Source of the DNA: WGMI01 sp041739275
GTDB lineage: Bacteria > Bacteroidota > Bacteroidia > Flavobacteriales > Schleiferiaceae
Length of the DNA stretch: 64,000 nucleotides
Assembly: GCA_041739275.1 (NCBI GenBank)
Contig: JBGSOF010000035.1
Location: forward strand, 53,388 to 117,387
Reading direction: 5' to 3'
Shown here in pieces: positions 26,601 through 33,524 of this stretch. Below the pieces are notes generated by a model. It was not told where the DNA came from. It worked only from the letters and a program-made list of their open reading frames with translations, and ran no database searches. Numbering within the stretch: position 1 is the stretch's first letter; each line of letters begins with the position of its first letter. A program made the position numbers and the translations under genes.

Positions 26601-28998
26601 GACCAATTGCTGGAGCCTTTTTGCCGGCAACACCAGCGGCTTCCGTTGGGAAACCGAAGCTTCGACAGGCACCGACAACAATAGTGTTGCCACGGGTCCG
26701 GCGTTCGATGCCACGACTCCTGCGGTGGCCGGAGGCATCTACATCTTCCTTGAAACCAGCTCGAGCGTGGCCGGCGACTCTGCCGAAGTGTTTAGCCCCT
26801 TCTTCGATGTTTCAAGTCTGACCAATGTCGAGATTGACTTTGCCTATCATATGTACGGAGTGGCCATGGGCACCTTGGCGCTCGACGTATGGAGTCAAGG
26901 AACCGGATGGGTTCGCAACGTGGCCTCGTTTACGGGACAACAGCAAACGAGCTTCGGCGAAGCGTGGAGAGTCTCCAAGAGCTTCTTGTCGAACCAGTTT
27001 ACCGACGAAATCCAGTTGCGGTTCCGCGGCATTCGCGGTACGGACTTTACGAGCGATATGGCCATCGACGACATCAAAGTGATCGAAGCTCCGAGCTGTC
27101 CGTTTACGGGTAGCACGGCGGTGGCTTCCATCACGGCTACTACAGCCCAGGTGAACTACACCCCAGGTCTGCGCGGCACCACGATGTTGCTCGAATACGG
27201 ACCCGATGGATTCACCCCGGGTACGGGAACCTTTGTCAACACGGCTGGCAACAGTTTCAATTTGACGGGTCTGACGGCGAATGTTGTGTATGACTACGTA
27301 CTGCGCACCATCTGCGGCGCTTCCGATACCTCGGTCGACGCGCTCTTGGGCAGCTTCCGCACTTTGACCACTCCTGCTACAGTGCCTTATGTGAACAACA
27401 TCAACTCGGGCGCTGGAGTGAACTTGGGATTGAGCAACAATGCCAATGCCACATTGACGGAAGGCGTGGCTTGTTCGAGCAATGGACTGGTATTCGGTTC
27501 AAGCTCAGGAACCACGGGTTGGACGGGTACTTCTACAGGTACCACGGCCACCAATGCCTGGACGAACAACACGACCTATCATTCTTCGGCCTCGATTATT
27601 GTCGATGCCACGGGTGTTCCCTCGATCGATAGTTTAGGTCTGAATTTCGACTTGCGCCAAACCTTCAGCTTCGGAAACAAGTTCGCTTGGTTCAGGGTGT
27701 TGGTCAACGGAACCCAAATCAGCCCGGACTACAACCCGACCACTCAAGCGGCCGATCCCTGCGTTACCCGCGGTTTGGATTTGACCCCGTACATCGGAAC
27801 CAGCTTTACGCTGACCTTCCAGGCGGCCAACAAAAACCTGAGCGGAAACAACGGTACCGACAAAGCCTTCTTGGACAACATCTCGATCACCAGCTTTGCC
27901 TGCGACGAGTTTGATCCGAGCGTGAACATCGGCAACCGCTACTTGGCCACGTTTGGTTGGGACGCCATTCCCGGCGCCACCAACTACCAATTGCAGTATC
28001 GCCAAGTAGGCGACACCATTTGGACTCAACCGACCACCACCAGCTTGGGCATCAACCGCACCTTGCTCGGACCCGGTTTGTACGAGTATCGCGTAGGAGC
28101 CTTCGTCAACGCAGCGTGGACCTACGGTTGCACCCGCGAATTCACAGTGAACTGCTTCCCGCTGACCGCGACTGCGGTCATCTCTGAAGCGCCCTTCTGC
28201 GTAAACGACCCCGCCACAATCAAGGTGAACTACTCCGGAGGGGTAGGAGCCAAGACCTTCTTGTGGAGCAACGGTGCGACTACCCGCAACATCGTCGTGC
28301 AGCCCGGTAATACGTACAGCGTTACAGTGACCGATGTATACGGTTGTTCGGCCAATGCCTCGATTGTGGTACCGCAGCCAGCGGGATCGCAGTTCGGCAC
28401 GAGTTTGATCAGCGTCGACAAGAGCGGTGCGAACTTCACGGTCAACTGGAATGCCGCTAACTTGCCTGGTGGCGTCTCAAACTTGGGTTACCGCGTCGGA
28501 TGGCGTCGTGTCGGAAGCGGTGCGGCATTTATTACCAGCCCGCTTCTGTCGGCTGCCACCACAAGCTATGTGGTGAATCTTTCGACCTACTGCTACGCCA
28601 ACTACGAATTCGTTGTGTACGTTCGTTACAAAGACGGAGCACTCCCCGCGGCTACCTCGGCGCCAAGCTGCCCCATTGCCCGCGGACACAACGTCGGCGG
28701 AACGGGAACTTGCCCTCCGCTCAAAGACGGCGAAGGCGGAAACGCCGGCAGCGACGAGCCCGTGGCATTCTCAATCAGCAGCTATCCGAACCCCACCAAC
28801 GACGAACTCTTTGTGGTCGTACAAGGCTTGGAAGCTCAGATTGAACTGCTCGACATCAGTGGCAAACTCGTGATGAGCAGTAAACATGTTGGAGAGAATG
28901 AAGTGAAACTCTCTCTCGGACATTTGAGCAAAGGAGTTTACACCTTGCGCGTTTCGACAGCACAAGGGGTCGCTTCTCAGAAAGTGATTCTCGAATAA
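20608..28998 (+). CDS. Giant T9SS-secreted mosaic adhesin-like protein (GEVED, FN3, MAM-like, beta-helix, sorting domain)
   Basis: A 2796-residue surface protein. The signal peptide is unusually long (about 52 residues; hydrophobic core LLAGLFLFGAASA). Domains in order: GEVED-type domain (53-210); FN3 pair (212-390); jelly-roll (392-570); FN3; MAM-like domain 1 (668-850); FN3; a parallel beta-helix of Asn-rich turns (941-1396); FN3 pair; MAM-like 2 (1591-1788); FN3 pair; MAM-like 3 (1970-2165); FN3; jelly-roll (2255-2432); the shared block (2440-2796) ending in a type A sorting domain (SSYPNPTNDELFV). The MAM-like copies repeat FRWETEA-TGTDNNS and RFRG-RG-F-DMAIDD motifs. The composition suits a fibrous adhesin or glycan-binding protein on the cell surface. 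No catalytic motif was seen. It is a single-gene unit with its own terminator. Confidence 0.85.
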   Translation: MRKSTSWGLRGLTAVVASLVQRTHPTSSGDRSARHALLAGLFLFGAASAYGQYCTTGVGPSSAADSNIDSVYIAGDSYNIAKVPDCAAVGVENFTASDSVNLSALGNYTLQVSLGSCSSSNFTGRAQAYIDFDGDQIFETSESIGSVSYLDVDLPFTANFAFQVPAYALTLSTRMRVIMYEGAPSLPINPCASFTWGTVADFAVNVTNSLPCPAPYNVVATGITQTGANIGFTTGGSTHHDFEYGAPGFVLGTGTQVLNQTDNPYALSGLSASTSYDVYVRDNCGINGTSAWSGPVSLTTLASCNPVTNLVGLPTGDGVILTWAETDPADTYTLEYGALNFVQGAGTTVGSGTTEGYTITGLAAATAYDVYVRKNCGVNGNSSWVKVSFTTARPVPYSTDFATYPPAGWTERDGNIANPTVFTSTTTSNWGVDGFLNVGTTGAARLNLFSTTPTEWMCSPTIYVPASTGYTVKFDIGFTDFANSNPPEAVTATDDSIFIVVSTDGGATWLRSNVVKTYVQGSMPSHLGQTEYIDLTGFSGPIQIGFYGESTVSNWDNDLHIDNFSIIASPTCGEPNGISSSNVTYDQATIQWTANSLFGAPQDFTIEYGATGFALGTGTQVTAVSSPYVLDSLTANTAYQYYLRQNCTGGDGSSAWVGPFSFTTNTLLSGVQFWNFESESTTAVIGTNPASTMVNGWRLFNLQTSFRWETEDASGTDENSTATGPHFDKTTGVVGGKYLFTEANGVLNDSTFALTPFVNITGITGPELNFWYHMYGATTGTLAVDVWNNGVWQRNRFSLSGQQQTSGTEAWRQGKVSLIGYTGVVQVRFRGVRGSSFTGDMAIDDVGITSEPCQPATNVFVDNITASSARINWTSGFGVNQYLIEYGPTGFALGTGTSVQTSGNVRNLTSLLANTSYQYYFENRCFGIDTVLSGPFTFRTLCTGPLNGTLTVDPSLPASATNFQSFQALNDGLSICGINGAVTVNVKEGVYSRFQLDSIPGSSTVNTVTIRSNPSNTSDVILQATALVAADNYLIRLFDVDHVRVNGLVFDPQGGTYGRGVVLEGGNNNIHITNNTFNGEGTASSTFNAAIFDNTGSTNRTNDILIDGNTIDDAAYGVYAVGVGTTDFQRGWTITNNTIGAANFGVYMQYLDSTLIEGNTIQPCGVLASNSTSYGVYALTENGSIDVLGNNIVRNGSSTNYGVYLINAEGFSTNYMQIANNSVALTGGTASSAQYGIWVGNCSFTEVLFNSVNVTIGSATTSRPLYVTRNTVAPIATDLRILNNVFVNNTGYAAELFPATYTAYVTSMNHNAYFTSGANKIRANAINYTDVESFFTFSGFDANSILGNPGFTSPSNLLPSNGFLNEGGTPYGDITEDIDGNLRSLTVPDIGCYEYTPPACPIAISVGSYALDDSLYTLYNHLGIRWKNGGGTTRSLRWGPAGTDPDSMTNIVTGITDSFYVASGLTSGIAYDFYVREYCTAFDSSDYSSVFTAAPVCPVATSLAVVSGSTTATSVQLRWRAGNYGSGFTVVYGPANFNPVGGGTLLENVLDTFVTVNGLSGNTNYDFYVRSFCSANDSSNLTTKVTQRTLCGVFAGSVNANFTDVAGNLLGTQPNLLQLANCFSIGAGTTNASFRWETEASTGTDNNSTATGPAFDNTTPTTVGGIYIFLETSSGTTGDRAYVVSPQVDLTGISTPMVQFAYHLYGASIDSLRLDVRGSDGVWDNNVWSIFGQQQTSSAAPYTTVQVPIWGFAGDTIQIRFMGRKGSTFTGDMALDDIFIGVGPSCLNPFAISAVATSTSSASVSVTPSSSVIGYEVTYGPTGFNPALTGTTVSSASSPIALTGLTGGDGWDYYVRQICGAGDTSVFPGVKGSVNTACAVPTALVANPVGVTTATLGWSTPLSGTGFEVEYGTTGFALGTGTRVFTAVNSLSLAGLVSNTNYQWFLRAACDTAANDYSAWSAVQSFSTQCVTPAPATVTFTGIAGNLVPTVAQGSVKLTNCWSLFAGNTSGFRWETEASTGTDNNSVATGPAFDATTPAVAGGIYIFLETSSSVAGDSAEVFSPFFDVSSLTNVEIDFAYHMYGVAMGTLALDVWSQGTGWVRNVASFTGQQQTSFGEAWRVSKSFLSNQFTDEIQLRFRGIRGTDFTSDMAIDDIKVIEAPSCPFTGSTAVASITATTAQVNYTPGLRGTTMLLEYGPDGFTPGTGTFVNTAGNSFNLTGLTANVVYDYVLRTICGASDTSVDALLGSFRTLTTPATVPYVNNINSGAGVNLGLSNNANATLTEGVACSSNGLVFGSSSGTTGWTGTSTGTTATNAWTNNTTYHSSASIIVDATGVPSIDSLGLNFDLRQTFSFGNKFAWFRVLVNGTQISPDYNPTTQAADPCVTRGLDLTPYIGTSFTLTFQAANKNLSGNNGTDKAFLDNISITSFACDEFDPSVNIGNRYLATFGWDAIPGATNYQLQYRQVGDTIWTQPTTTSLGINRTLLGPGLYEYRVGAFVNAAWTYGCTREFTVNCFPLTATAVISEAPFCVNDPATIKVNYSGGVGAKTFLWSNGATTRNIVVQPGNTYSVTVTDVYGCSANASIVVPQPAGSQFGTSLISVDKSGANFTVNWNAANLPGGVSNLGYRVGWRRVGSGAAFITSPLLSAATTSYVVNLSTYCYANYEFVVYVRYKDGALPAATSAPSCPIARGHNVGGTGTCPPLKDGEGGNAGSDEPVAFSISSYPNPTNDELFVVVQGLEAQIELLDISGKLVMSSKHVGENEVKLSLGHLSKGVYTLRVSTAQGVASQKVILE

Positions 28999-29026
28999 GA
29001 CTTTCCAAAGTCTCCTGAAACTTCGG

Positions 29027-29060
29027 AACCGCCGCGCCCAAAGCGCGGCGGTTTTTTTTT
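29027..29060 (+). terminator. Rho-independent terminator of the giant T9SS gene
   Basis: Stem AACCGCCGCGC / GCGCGGCGGTT with a CCAAA loop followed by nine T, 28 bp after the stop codon. Confidence 0.93.
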
Positions 29061-29089
29061 GTTAAAATTCTGTTGATATTCGGACAATG

Positions 29090-29103
29090 TGTACATTGTA
29101 CAT
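29090..29103 (+). repeat. Tandem TGTACAT repeat upstream of T9SS gene
   Basis: Two adjacent copies of TGTACAT end 25 bp before the start codon at 29129. Each holds the palindrome TGTACA, so it could be a double operator. No regulator is assigned. Confidence 0.3.
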
Positions 29104-29128
29104 CATCTAACCTAACTCTTGAAAGCGC

Positions 29129-31618
29129 ATGAAAAAATTCTTGCTCTTGGGTGCGTTCGTGGGTCTATTTAGCACCCTCAACGCACAAAACTCGGTCACC
29201 TTTCGGGTAGACCTGAGTCAACAGTTCTCCATCAGCCCCAACGGGGTGCACATCGCGGGGAACTTTCAAGCCGCGGCAGGCTATCCCGGCGACTGGGATC
29301 CTTCAACTGCCCAGCTCTTGGACCCCGACATGGATGGCATTTACGAACTCACGGTAACGCTGCCAAACGGCACCTACCAGTATAAGTTCGTAAACGGAAA
29401 TGCATGGGGATCAGACGAATCTGTACCAGGCGGTTGTGCGGTTAGCAACAACCGTCAGGTGACGATTTCGGGCAACACCACGGTTCCGGTGGTGTGCTAT
29501 GCGCAGTGTACGGCCTGTATCGTAAACCCGACCGTGACCTTCAGGGTCGACATGAATCAGCAGACGGTTAGCCCTCTGGGAGTGCACGTTGTCGGCAACT
29601 GGATGACCGCGGCCGGATACCCTTCGAACTGGAACCCGGGCTCGGCTCAAATGAGCGATAACGACAACGACGGCATCTACGAACTCCAGGTTCAAATCCC
29701 AACCGGTACATATGAGTACAAGTACGTGAACGGCAACAACTGGGGAATGGACGAAAACAGCCTTCCCGGGGCGTGCAACACCTTTGGAAACAGGATAATG
29801 ACGATCACAGGCAGCGTGGCTCTCACACCTTTCTGCTTCAACACTTGTTCCGTTTGTCCCGCACCCGCTCCGAAATATCCGGTCACGTTTACAGTCGATG
29901 CCAGCAACGAATGCGAGCTGGATTCGATCGACATCGCGGGCACGTTTAACGGGTATTCTGGTGGAGACGGATACGTATTGCAGCCAACGGCAAACGATGG
30001 CGAATACGCGATCACACTGATGATCGATTCGGGCTATCACGAATTCAAGTTCCGCCGTTTTTTCGAGGGCAACTTTAGCTATGAGGGCTTCGGCGGAAAC
30101 CGCAATATCACGGTGAGCGGACCGAGTTCATTCGGTGTGTATTGCTACAACAGCTTGACCGCGTGCACAGCGGTTCCAGGTCCTCAGGACATTACGTTCC
30201 GAGTTGATTTGGGCGACTTTGAAGCCGATAGTGCAGGTGTTTACCTGATTGGCAGCTTCACCAACCCATCTTGGCAAGCCGGCGCCATTCAAATGACTCA
30301 GAGCGCGGAATACTGCAATGTTTGGGAAACCTCTGTCAATGCGGTTTGCGCTCAGAACTTGGCATATTTGTTCATCAACGGCGACCCGAACGGAACGGGC
30401 TTCGTGGAGTACTTCCCCTCAGGAAGCACCAACTGTCTTGTTTCTAACGGTTTCGGAGGCTTCAACCGCGGCTATACCCGCGTCAACAGCAATCCGCTCG
30501 AGTTGGAGTACAGCTTTAACACCTGCCAGACGATTTGCGAGTATCTCAACCCACAGTTGAGTTTCAACAATAAGTTCAGCTATACCGCCACTTGGACGGC
30601 CGACACTTCTGCCTCACAGTATGTCTTTGAGTTCAAGGCGGGCGAAGACTCTGTTTTCACGACTCGCTTTACGGCGAATCCCTTTATCACTTTGAGCTTC
30701 CCAGGCCCCGGAACCTATCTGTACCGCGTGGGCGCTTTGGTGAACGGCGTATGGCAGTACTCGTGCTGCTTGTTCGTAGAAGTGGATTGCGTTCCTTTAA
30801 ACGTCGCCATTGTTGAGTTCGACGCTCCCTTCTGCGCGGGCGACAACGCGACCTATCGGGCGAATTTCTCTGGAGGGGCTGGTGCCAAGACCTACTTGTG
30901 GAGCAATGGAGCTACCACTCGTTCGATCACCGCAAGCCCCGGTGAGTATTGGGTAGTTGTGACCGATGCCTACGGATGCAGCGGGGTGGATACCATCGTC
31001 GGACAACAGCCTCAGTACGCCCAGTACGCCACCACCTTGGTGAACGTAGCTAAAGCGGGCGCGCTCTTTACCGTGAATTGGAACCCGGCCGTATTGCCTA
31101 ATGGAGCCACGGTTCTCGGATATCGCGCGGGGTACAGGGTTCAGAACACCAACAGCGCATTTACCACCAGCGCGCTCTTGGCGAGTTCTTCAACCAGCCA
31201 CACCTTCGATTTGAGCACAGAATGCAATGCCAACTACGAGTTTGTGGTGTATGTACGGTATCAATTGCCAAGCCAGTCTGCACAGACTTCTGCTCCAAGC
31301 TGTCCACTGAGCCGCGGACACAACAACGGCGTGGTGTGCGGTGGAGCCAAAAATGATGATTTGGCCGCCACAACCGGAGCCGCAAGCGGATTGTTGAATG
31401 TGTATCCGAACCCCACCCGCAACACGGTTTTTGTTTCACTCGAAGGAGACAATGCCGTAGTGGACGTTTTGGATCTGAGCGGCAAGGTGTTGAGCACCGC
31501 CCAATACAGCGGACTGACCGAGGTTCAAATCGAGCTCGGCCACCTGCCAAGCGGTTTGTACTTGATCCGCGCCACAACCGACGAAGAAATTCGCACGGCT
31601 CGGATTGTGAAAGAGTAA
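29129..31618 (+). CDS. T9SS-secreted protein with four starch-binding-like beta domains
   Basis: An 829-residue secreted protein with signal peptide MKKFLLLGAFVGLFSTLNAQ. Four N-terminal repeats (about 22-130, 131-247, 248-350, 351-475) each start with VTFRVDL/M or a variant and carry the G-hIaGnF...W-P...D-DGIYE...YKFVNG pattern of the CBM20/CBM48-like immunoglobulin fold. Each ends in a Cys-x2-4-Cys tail. Repeats 1 and 2 are the most alike; repeat 4 is the most diverged. Such folds often bind alpha-glucans or pack against other sugars, so a glycan-binding surface protein is likely, but no enzyme domain is present. The shared block covers 473-829, with the RGHNNG linker and a type A sorting domain (NVYPNPTRNTVFV). 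It is the last of four consecutive T9SS genes and is followed by a terminator. Confidence 0.85.
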   Translation: MKKFLLLGAFVGLFSTLNAQNSVTFRVDLSQQFSISPNGVHIAGNFQAAAGYPGDWDPSTAQLLDPDMDGIYELTVTLPNGTYQYKFVNGNAWGSDESVPGGCAVSNNRQVTISGNTTVPVVCYAQCTACIVNPTVTFRVDMNQQTVSPLGVHVVGNWMTAAGYPSNWNPGSAQMSDNDNDGIYELQVQIPTGTYEYKYVNGNNWGMDENSLPGACNTFGNRIMTITGSVALTPFCFNTCSVCPAPAPKYPVTFTVDASNECELDSIDIAGTFNGYSGGDGYVLQPTANDGEYAITLMIDSGYHEFKFRRFFEGNFSYEGFGGNRNITVSGPSSFGVYCYNSLTACTAVPGPQDITFRVDLGDFEADSAGVYLIGSFTNPSWQAGAIQMTQSAEYCNVWETSVNAVCAQNLAYLFINGDPNGTGFVEYFPSGSTNCLVSNGFGGFNRGYTRVNSNPLELEYSFNTCQTICEYLNPQLSFNNKFSYTATWTADTSASQYVFEFKAGEDSVFTTRFTANPFITLSFPGPGTYLYRVGALVNGVWQYSCCLFVEVDCVPLNVAIVEFDAPFCAGDNATYRANFSGGAGAKTYLWSNGATTRSITASPGEYWVVVTDAYGCSGVDTIVGQQPQYAQYATTLVNVAKAGALFTVNWNPAVLPNGATVLGYRAGYRVQNTNSAFTTSALLASSSTSHTFDLSTECNANYEFVVYVRYQLPSQSAQTSAPSCPLSRGHNNGVVCGGAKNDDLAATTGAASGLLNVYPNPTRNTVFVSLEGDNAVVDVLDLSGKVLSTAQYSGLTEVQIELGHLPSGLYLIRATTDEEIRTARIVKE

Positions 31619-31643
31619 TCGAACCCCTTTTATATAAAAGGCG

Positions 31644-31674
31644 AAAGGCCGGCACGATGTGCCGGCCTTTTTTT
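31644..31674 (+). terminator. Rho-independent terminator between convergent units
   Basis: A 12-bp perfect stem AAAGGCCGGCAC / GTGCCGGCCTTT with a GAT loop and seven T. It terminates the T9SS gene. Read from the other strand, the hairpin is followed by TTTCGCCTTTT, so it may also stop the long polysaccharide operon, which ends 55 bp away. Confidence 0.92.
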
Positions 31675-31728
31675 GTGCCACTGCTTTGAAATTGAAAATT
31701 CCTTGACCGGCTGCTAGGTCTTTAAAAT

Positions 31729-32871
31729 TCAGTCGAAATAGGCGCTCAAAGCCGTTTCAATTCGCTCCCAGTCTTCTTCGCTCAAATTCGAACCCGAGGG
31801 CAGACACAAGCCTTGATCGAACAAGCGCTCCGAAACCCCATTGGAATACATGGACGACGAGGCAAAAATGGGTTGGAGGTGCATGGGTTTCCAAAGCGGG
31901 CGGGCTTCGATGTTCTCGGCCTCGAGCGCCAAGCGCAAACCTTCGCGGCTCTTGCCTTTGTTTTGATCGGGATCGATTAAAAAACAGCTCAGCCAGCGAT
32001 TTGAGAACGAGCGCGAATCTTCGTTTTGATGGCCAAAGCGATACCCTTTCTCCTCAAAGCGATCAAAAAGAGCCCGATAACGAGAATAGTTCGCGCGGCG
32101 GCTCGCGATTCGGTCTTCGAGCACCTCCATCTGCCCCATTCCAATGCCCGCCAACACATTGCTCATTCGATAGTTATAGCCGATGTGCGAATGTTGATAG
32201 TGCGGAGCTGCATCTCGGGCTTGGGTAGACAAAAACCGCGACTTTTCGATCAGTTCGGCCTCGTTTCCAATCAGCGCCCCTCCCCCTGAGGTGGTGATGA
32301 TCTTGTTGCCATTAAAACTCAAAACCCCCAATCGACCGAAACTCCCGCATTTTTGTCCGTCAAAAGTGCTGCCCAAAGCTTCGGCAGCATCTTCTAGTAC
32401 GGGGATTTGCTCGCGAACGGCAATTTCGAGAATGCGATCCATTTGGGCGGGCATCCCGTAGAGATGTACGGGAATGATGGCCTTTACCTTTAGATTTTTA
32501 GCTATGCAATCGGCGATGGCGCGCTCGAGTTGCACCGGATCCATATTCCAAGTATCGGCCTCTGAATCGACAAACACCGGAATGGCCCCTTGATAGGCCA
32601 CGGGATTTGCCGAAGCCGAAAAGGTCATGCTTTGTACAATCACGGCATCGCCGGGACCCACATCAAGCAAAATCAAGCCCAGGTGGAGTGCCGCCGTACC
32701 TGAACTCAAAGCTGCCGCCTGTTTGCTGCCGTTGAACTCGGCCAAACGGCGCTCAAATTCGTTGACATTGGGCCCGAGCGGAGCGATCCAGTTGGTCTCG
32801 AAAGCATCGGTGACATAGCGCTGTTCGGTGCCTCCCATGTGCGGAGAAGAGAGCCAAATTTTCGATTTCAT
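31729..32871 (-). CDS. DegT/EpsN/PglE-type PLP sugar 4-aminotransferase
   Basis: A 380-residue DegT/DnrJ/EryC1-family aminotransferase. The start at 32871 (MKSKIWLSSPHMGG) matches the EpsN/PglE N-terminus; an upstream open frame to 33168 overlaps the neighbour and was rejected. K190 in SFNGNKIITTSGGGAL binds PLP, with D161 in LEDAAEALGS. Relatives convert UDP-2-acetamido-4-keto-2,6-dideoxy sugars to the 4-amino sugar, as in bacillosamine synthesis, using glutamate. The adjoining NeuD-type acyltransferase and PglC-like initiating transferase complete the usual EpsL-EpsM-EpsN trio. The 4,6-dehydratase that should make the substrate is absent from the window. It is the last gene of the operon. 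It could also serve as the 3-aminotransferase missing from the di-N-acetyluronic acid branch, though its N-terminus argues for the 4-amino role. Confidence 0.88.
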   Translation of the reverse strand: MKSKIWLSSPHMGGTEQRYVTDAFETNWIAPLGPNVNEFERRLAEFNGSKQAAALSSGTAALHLGLILLDVGPGDAVIVQSMTFSASANPVAYQGAIPVFVDSEADTWNMDPVQLERAIADCIAKNLKVKAIIPVHLYGMPAQMDRILEIAVREQIPVLEDAAEALGSTFDGQKCGSFGRLGVLSFNGNKIITTSGGGALIGNEAELIEKSRFLSTQARDAAPHYQHSHIGYNYRMSNVLAGIGMGQMEVLEDRIASRRANYSRYRALFDRFEEKGYRFGHQNEDSRSFSNRWLSCFLIDPDQNKGKSREGLRLALEAENIEARPLWKPMHLQPIFASSSMYSNGVSERLFDQGLCLPSGSNLSEEDWERIETALSAYFD

Positions 32872-32924
32872 CGGTTCGAGATTTAAAGATCGCAGGGGTT
32901 TAGAACAACGGGTGCAAAGGTCGT

Positions 32925-33524
32925 TTACAGATCGGGGCGGGCAATCGATCGGGCGGGACTTCCGACGGCTTTTGTGCCCTCGGGCAAATCGCGAATCAAT
33001 ACACTCCCTGCACCGAGAATACACCACCGACCAATCGAAATCCCTGGAATGACGACGGCCGCAGCGCCGATATGTGAGCCTTCGCCAACCGATACTCCGC
33101 CTGTGAGCGTCGCTTGGGGACTGATGTGAGCAAAATCGCCCAAGCTGCAGTCGTGGTCGACCGAACAACCGGTGTTGAGGATGCAGTGTTTGCCGATTCG
33201 AGTTCCCGAATTGATCTTGACCCCGGCCATCACCACCGTACCCTCACCGATCTCGACATCTTCGCCGATCAGAGCCGAAGGGTGAATGGCAATTCCAAAC
33301 CGTTGATTTATAAAACGATCAACCAAACTTGCTCTGATTCGATTGTTGCCAACCGAGACGATCATTTGGTCGCAAAGCGGCGGCTCGGGGGTTTGAATCA
33401 CCTCGACACCCATCAAGCGACCGGTCGTGGGCCTGTCGTCCCAAAAAGCAATGGGCTCGACCCCTCGGCGCCTCAGAATGTCAAGAATGACCTTGCCGTG
33501 CCCGCTCGCCCCGAAGAGAATCAT
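32925..33524 (-). CDS. PglD/EpsM-type UDP-amino-sugar N-acetyltransferase
   Basis: A 199-residue NeuD-family protein: N-terminal Rossmann-like part with LFGASGHGK (3-11), then a left-handed beta-helix from about residue 80. H124 in GCSVDHDCSLGDF aligns with the catalytic base of PglD. The enzyme is expected to acetylate the 4-amino group made by the neighbouring aminotransferase, giving a UDP-diacetyl-bacillosamine-type sugar in the cytoplasm. The ATG at 33522-33524 overlaps the stop of the PIG-L gene (ATGA), so translation is coupled. Alternatively the 4-amino group may be formylated by the nearby formyltransferase instead, with this enzyme acting on another sugar. Confidence 0.85.
   Translation of the reverse strand: MILFGASGHGKVILDILRRRGVEPIAFWDDRPTTGRLMGVEVIQTPEPPLCDQMIVSVGNNRIRASLVDRFINQRFGIAIHPSALIGEDVEIGEGTVVMAGVKINSGTRIGKHCILNTGCSVDHDCSLGDFAHISPQATLTGGVSVGEGSHIGAAAVVIPGISIGRWCILGAGSVLIRDLPEGTKAVGSPARSIARPDL

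Noticed and set aside
16130..29115. TAACCT boxes before several T9SS genes as a shared promoter element
   Set aside because: TAACCT occurs at 16136, 20577/20595 and 29108, but at differing distances (about 50, 31/13 and 21 bp) from the starts, with no accompanying -33 element.
32872..33168. Upstream in-frame extension of the aminotransferase
   Set aside because: It overlaps the NeuD-like gene and has no family similarity; the EpsN-type N-terminus starts at 32871.
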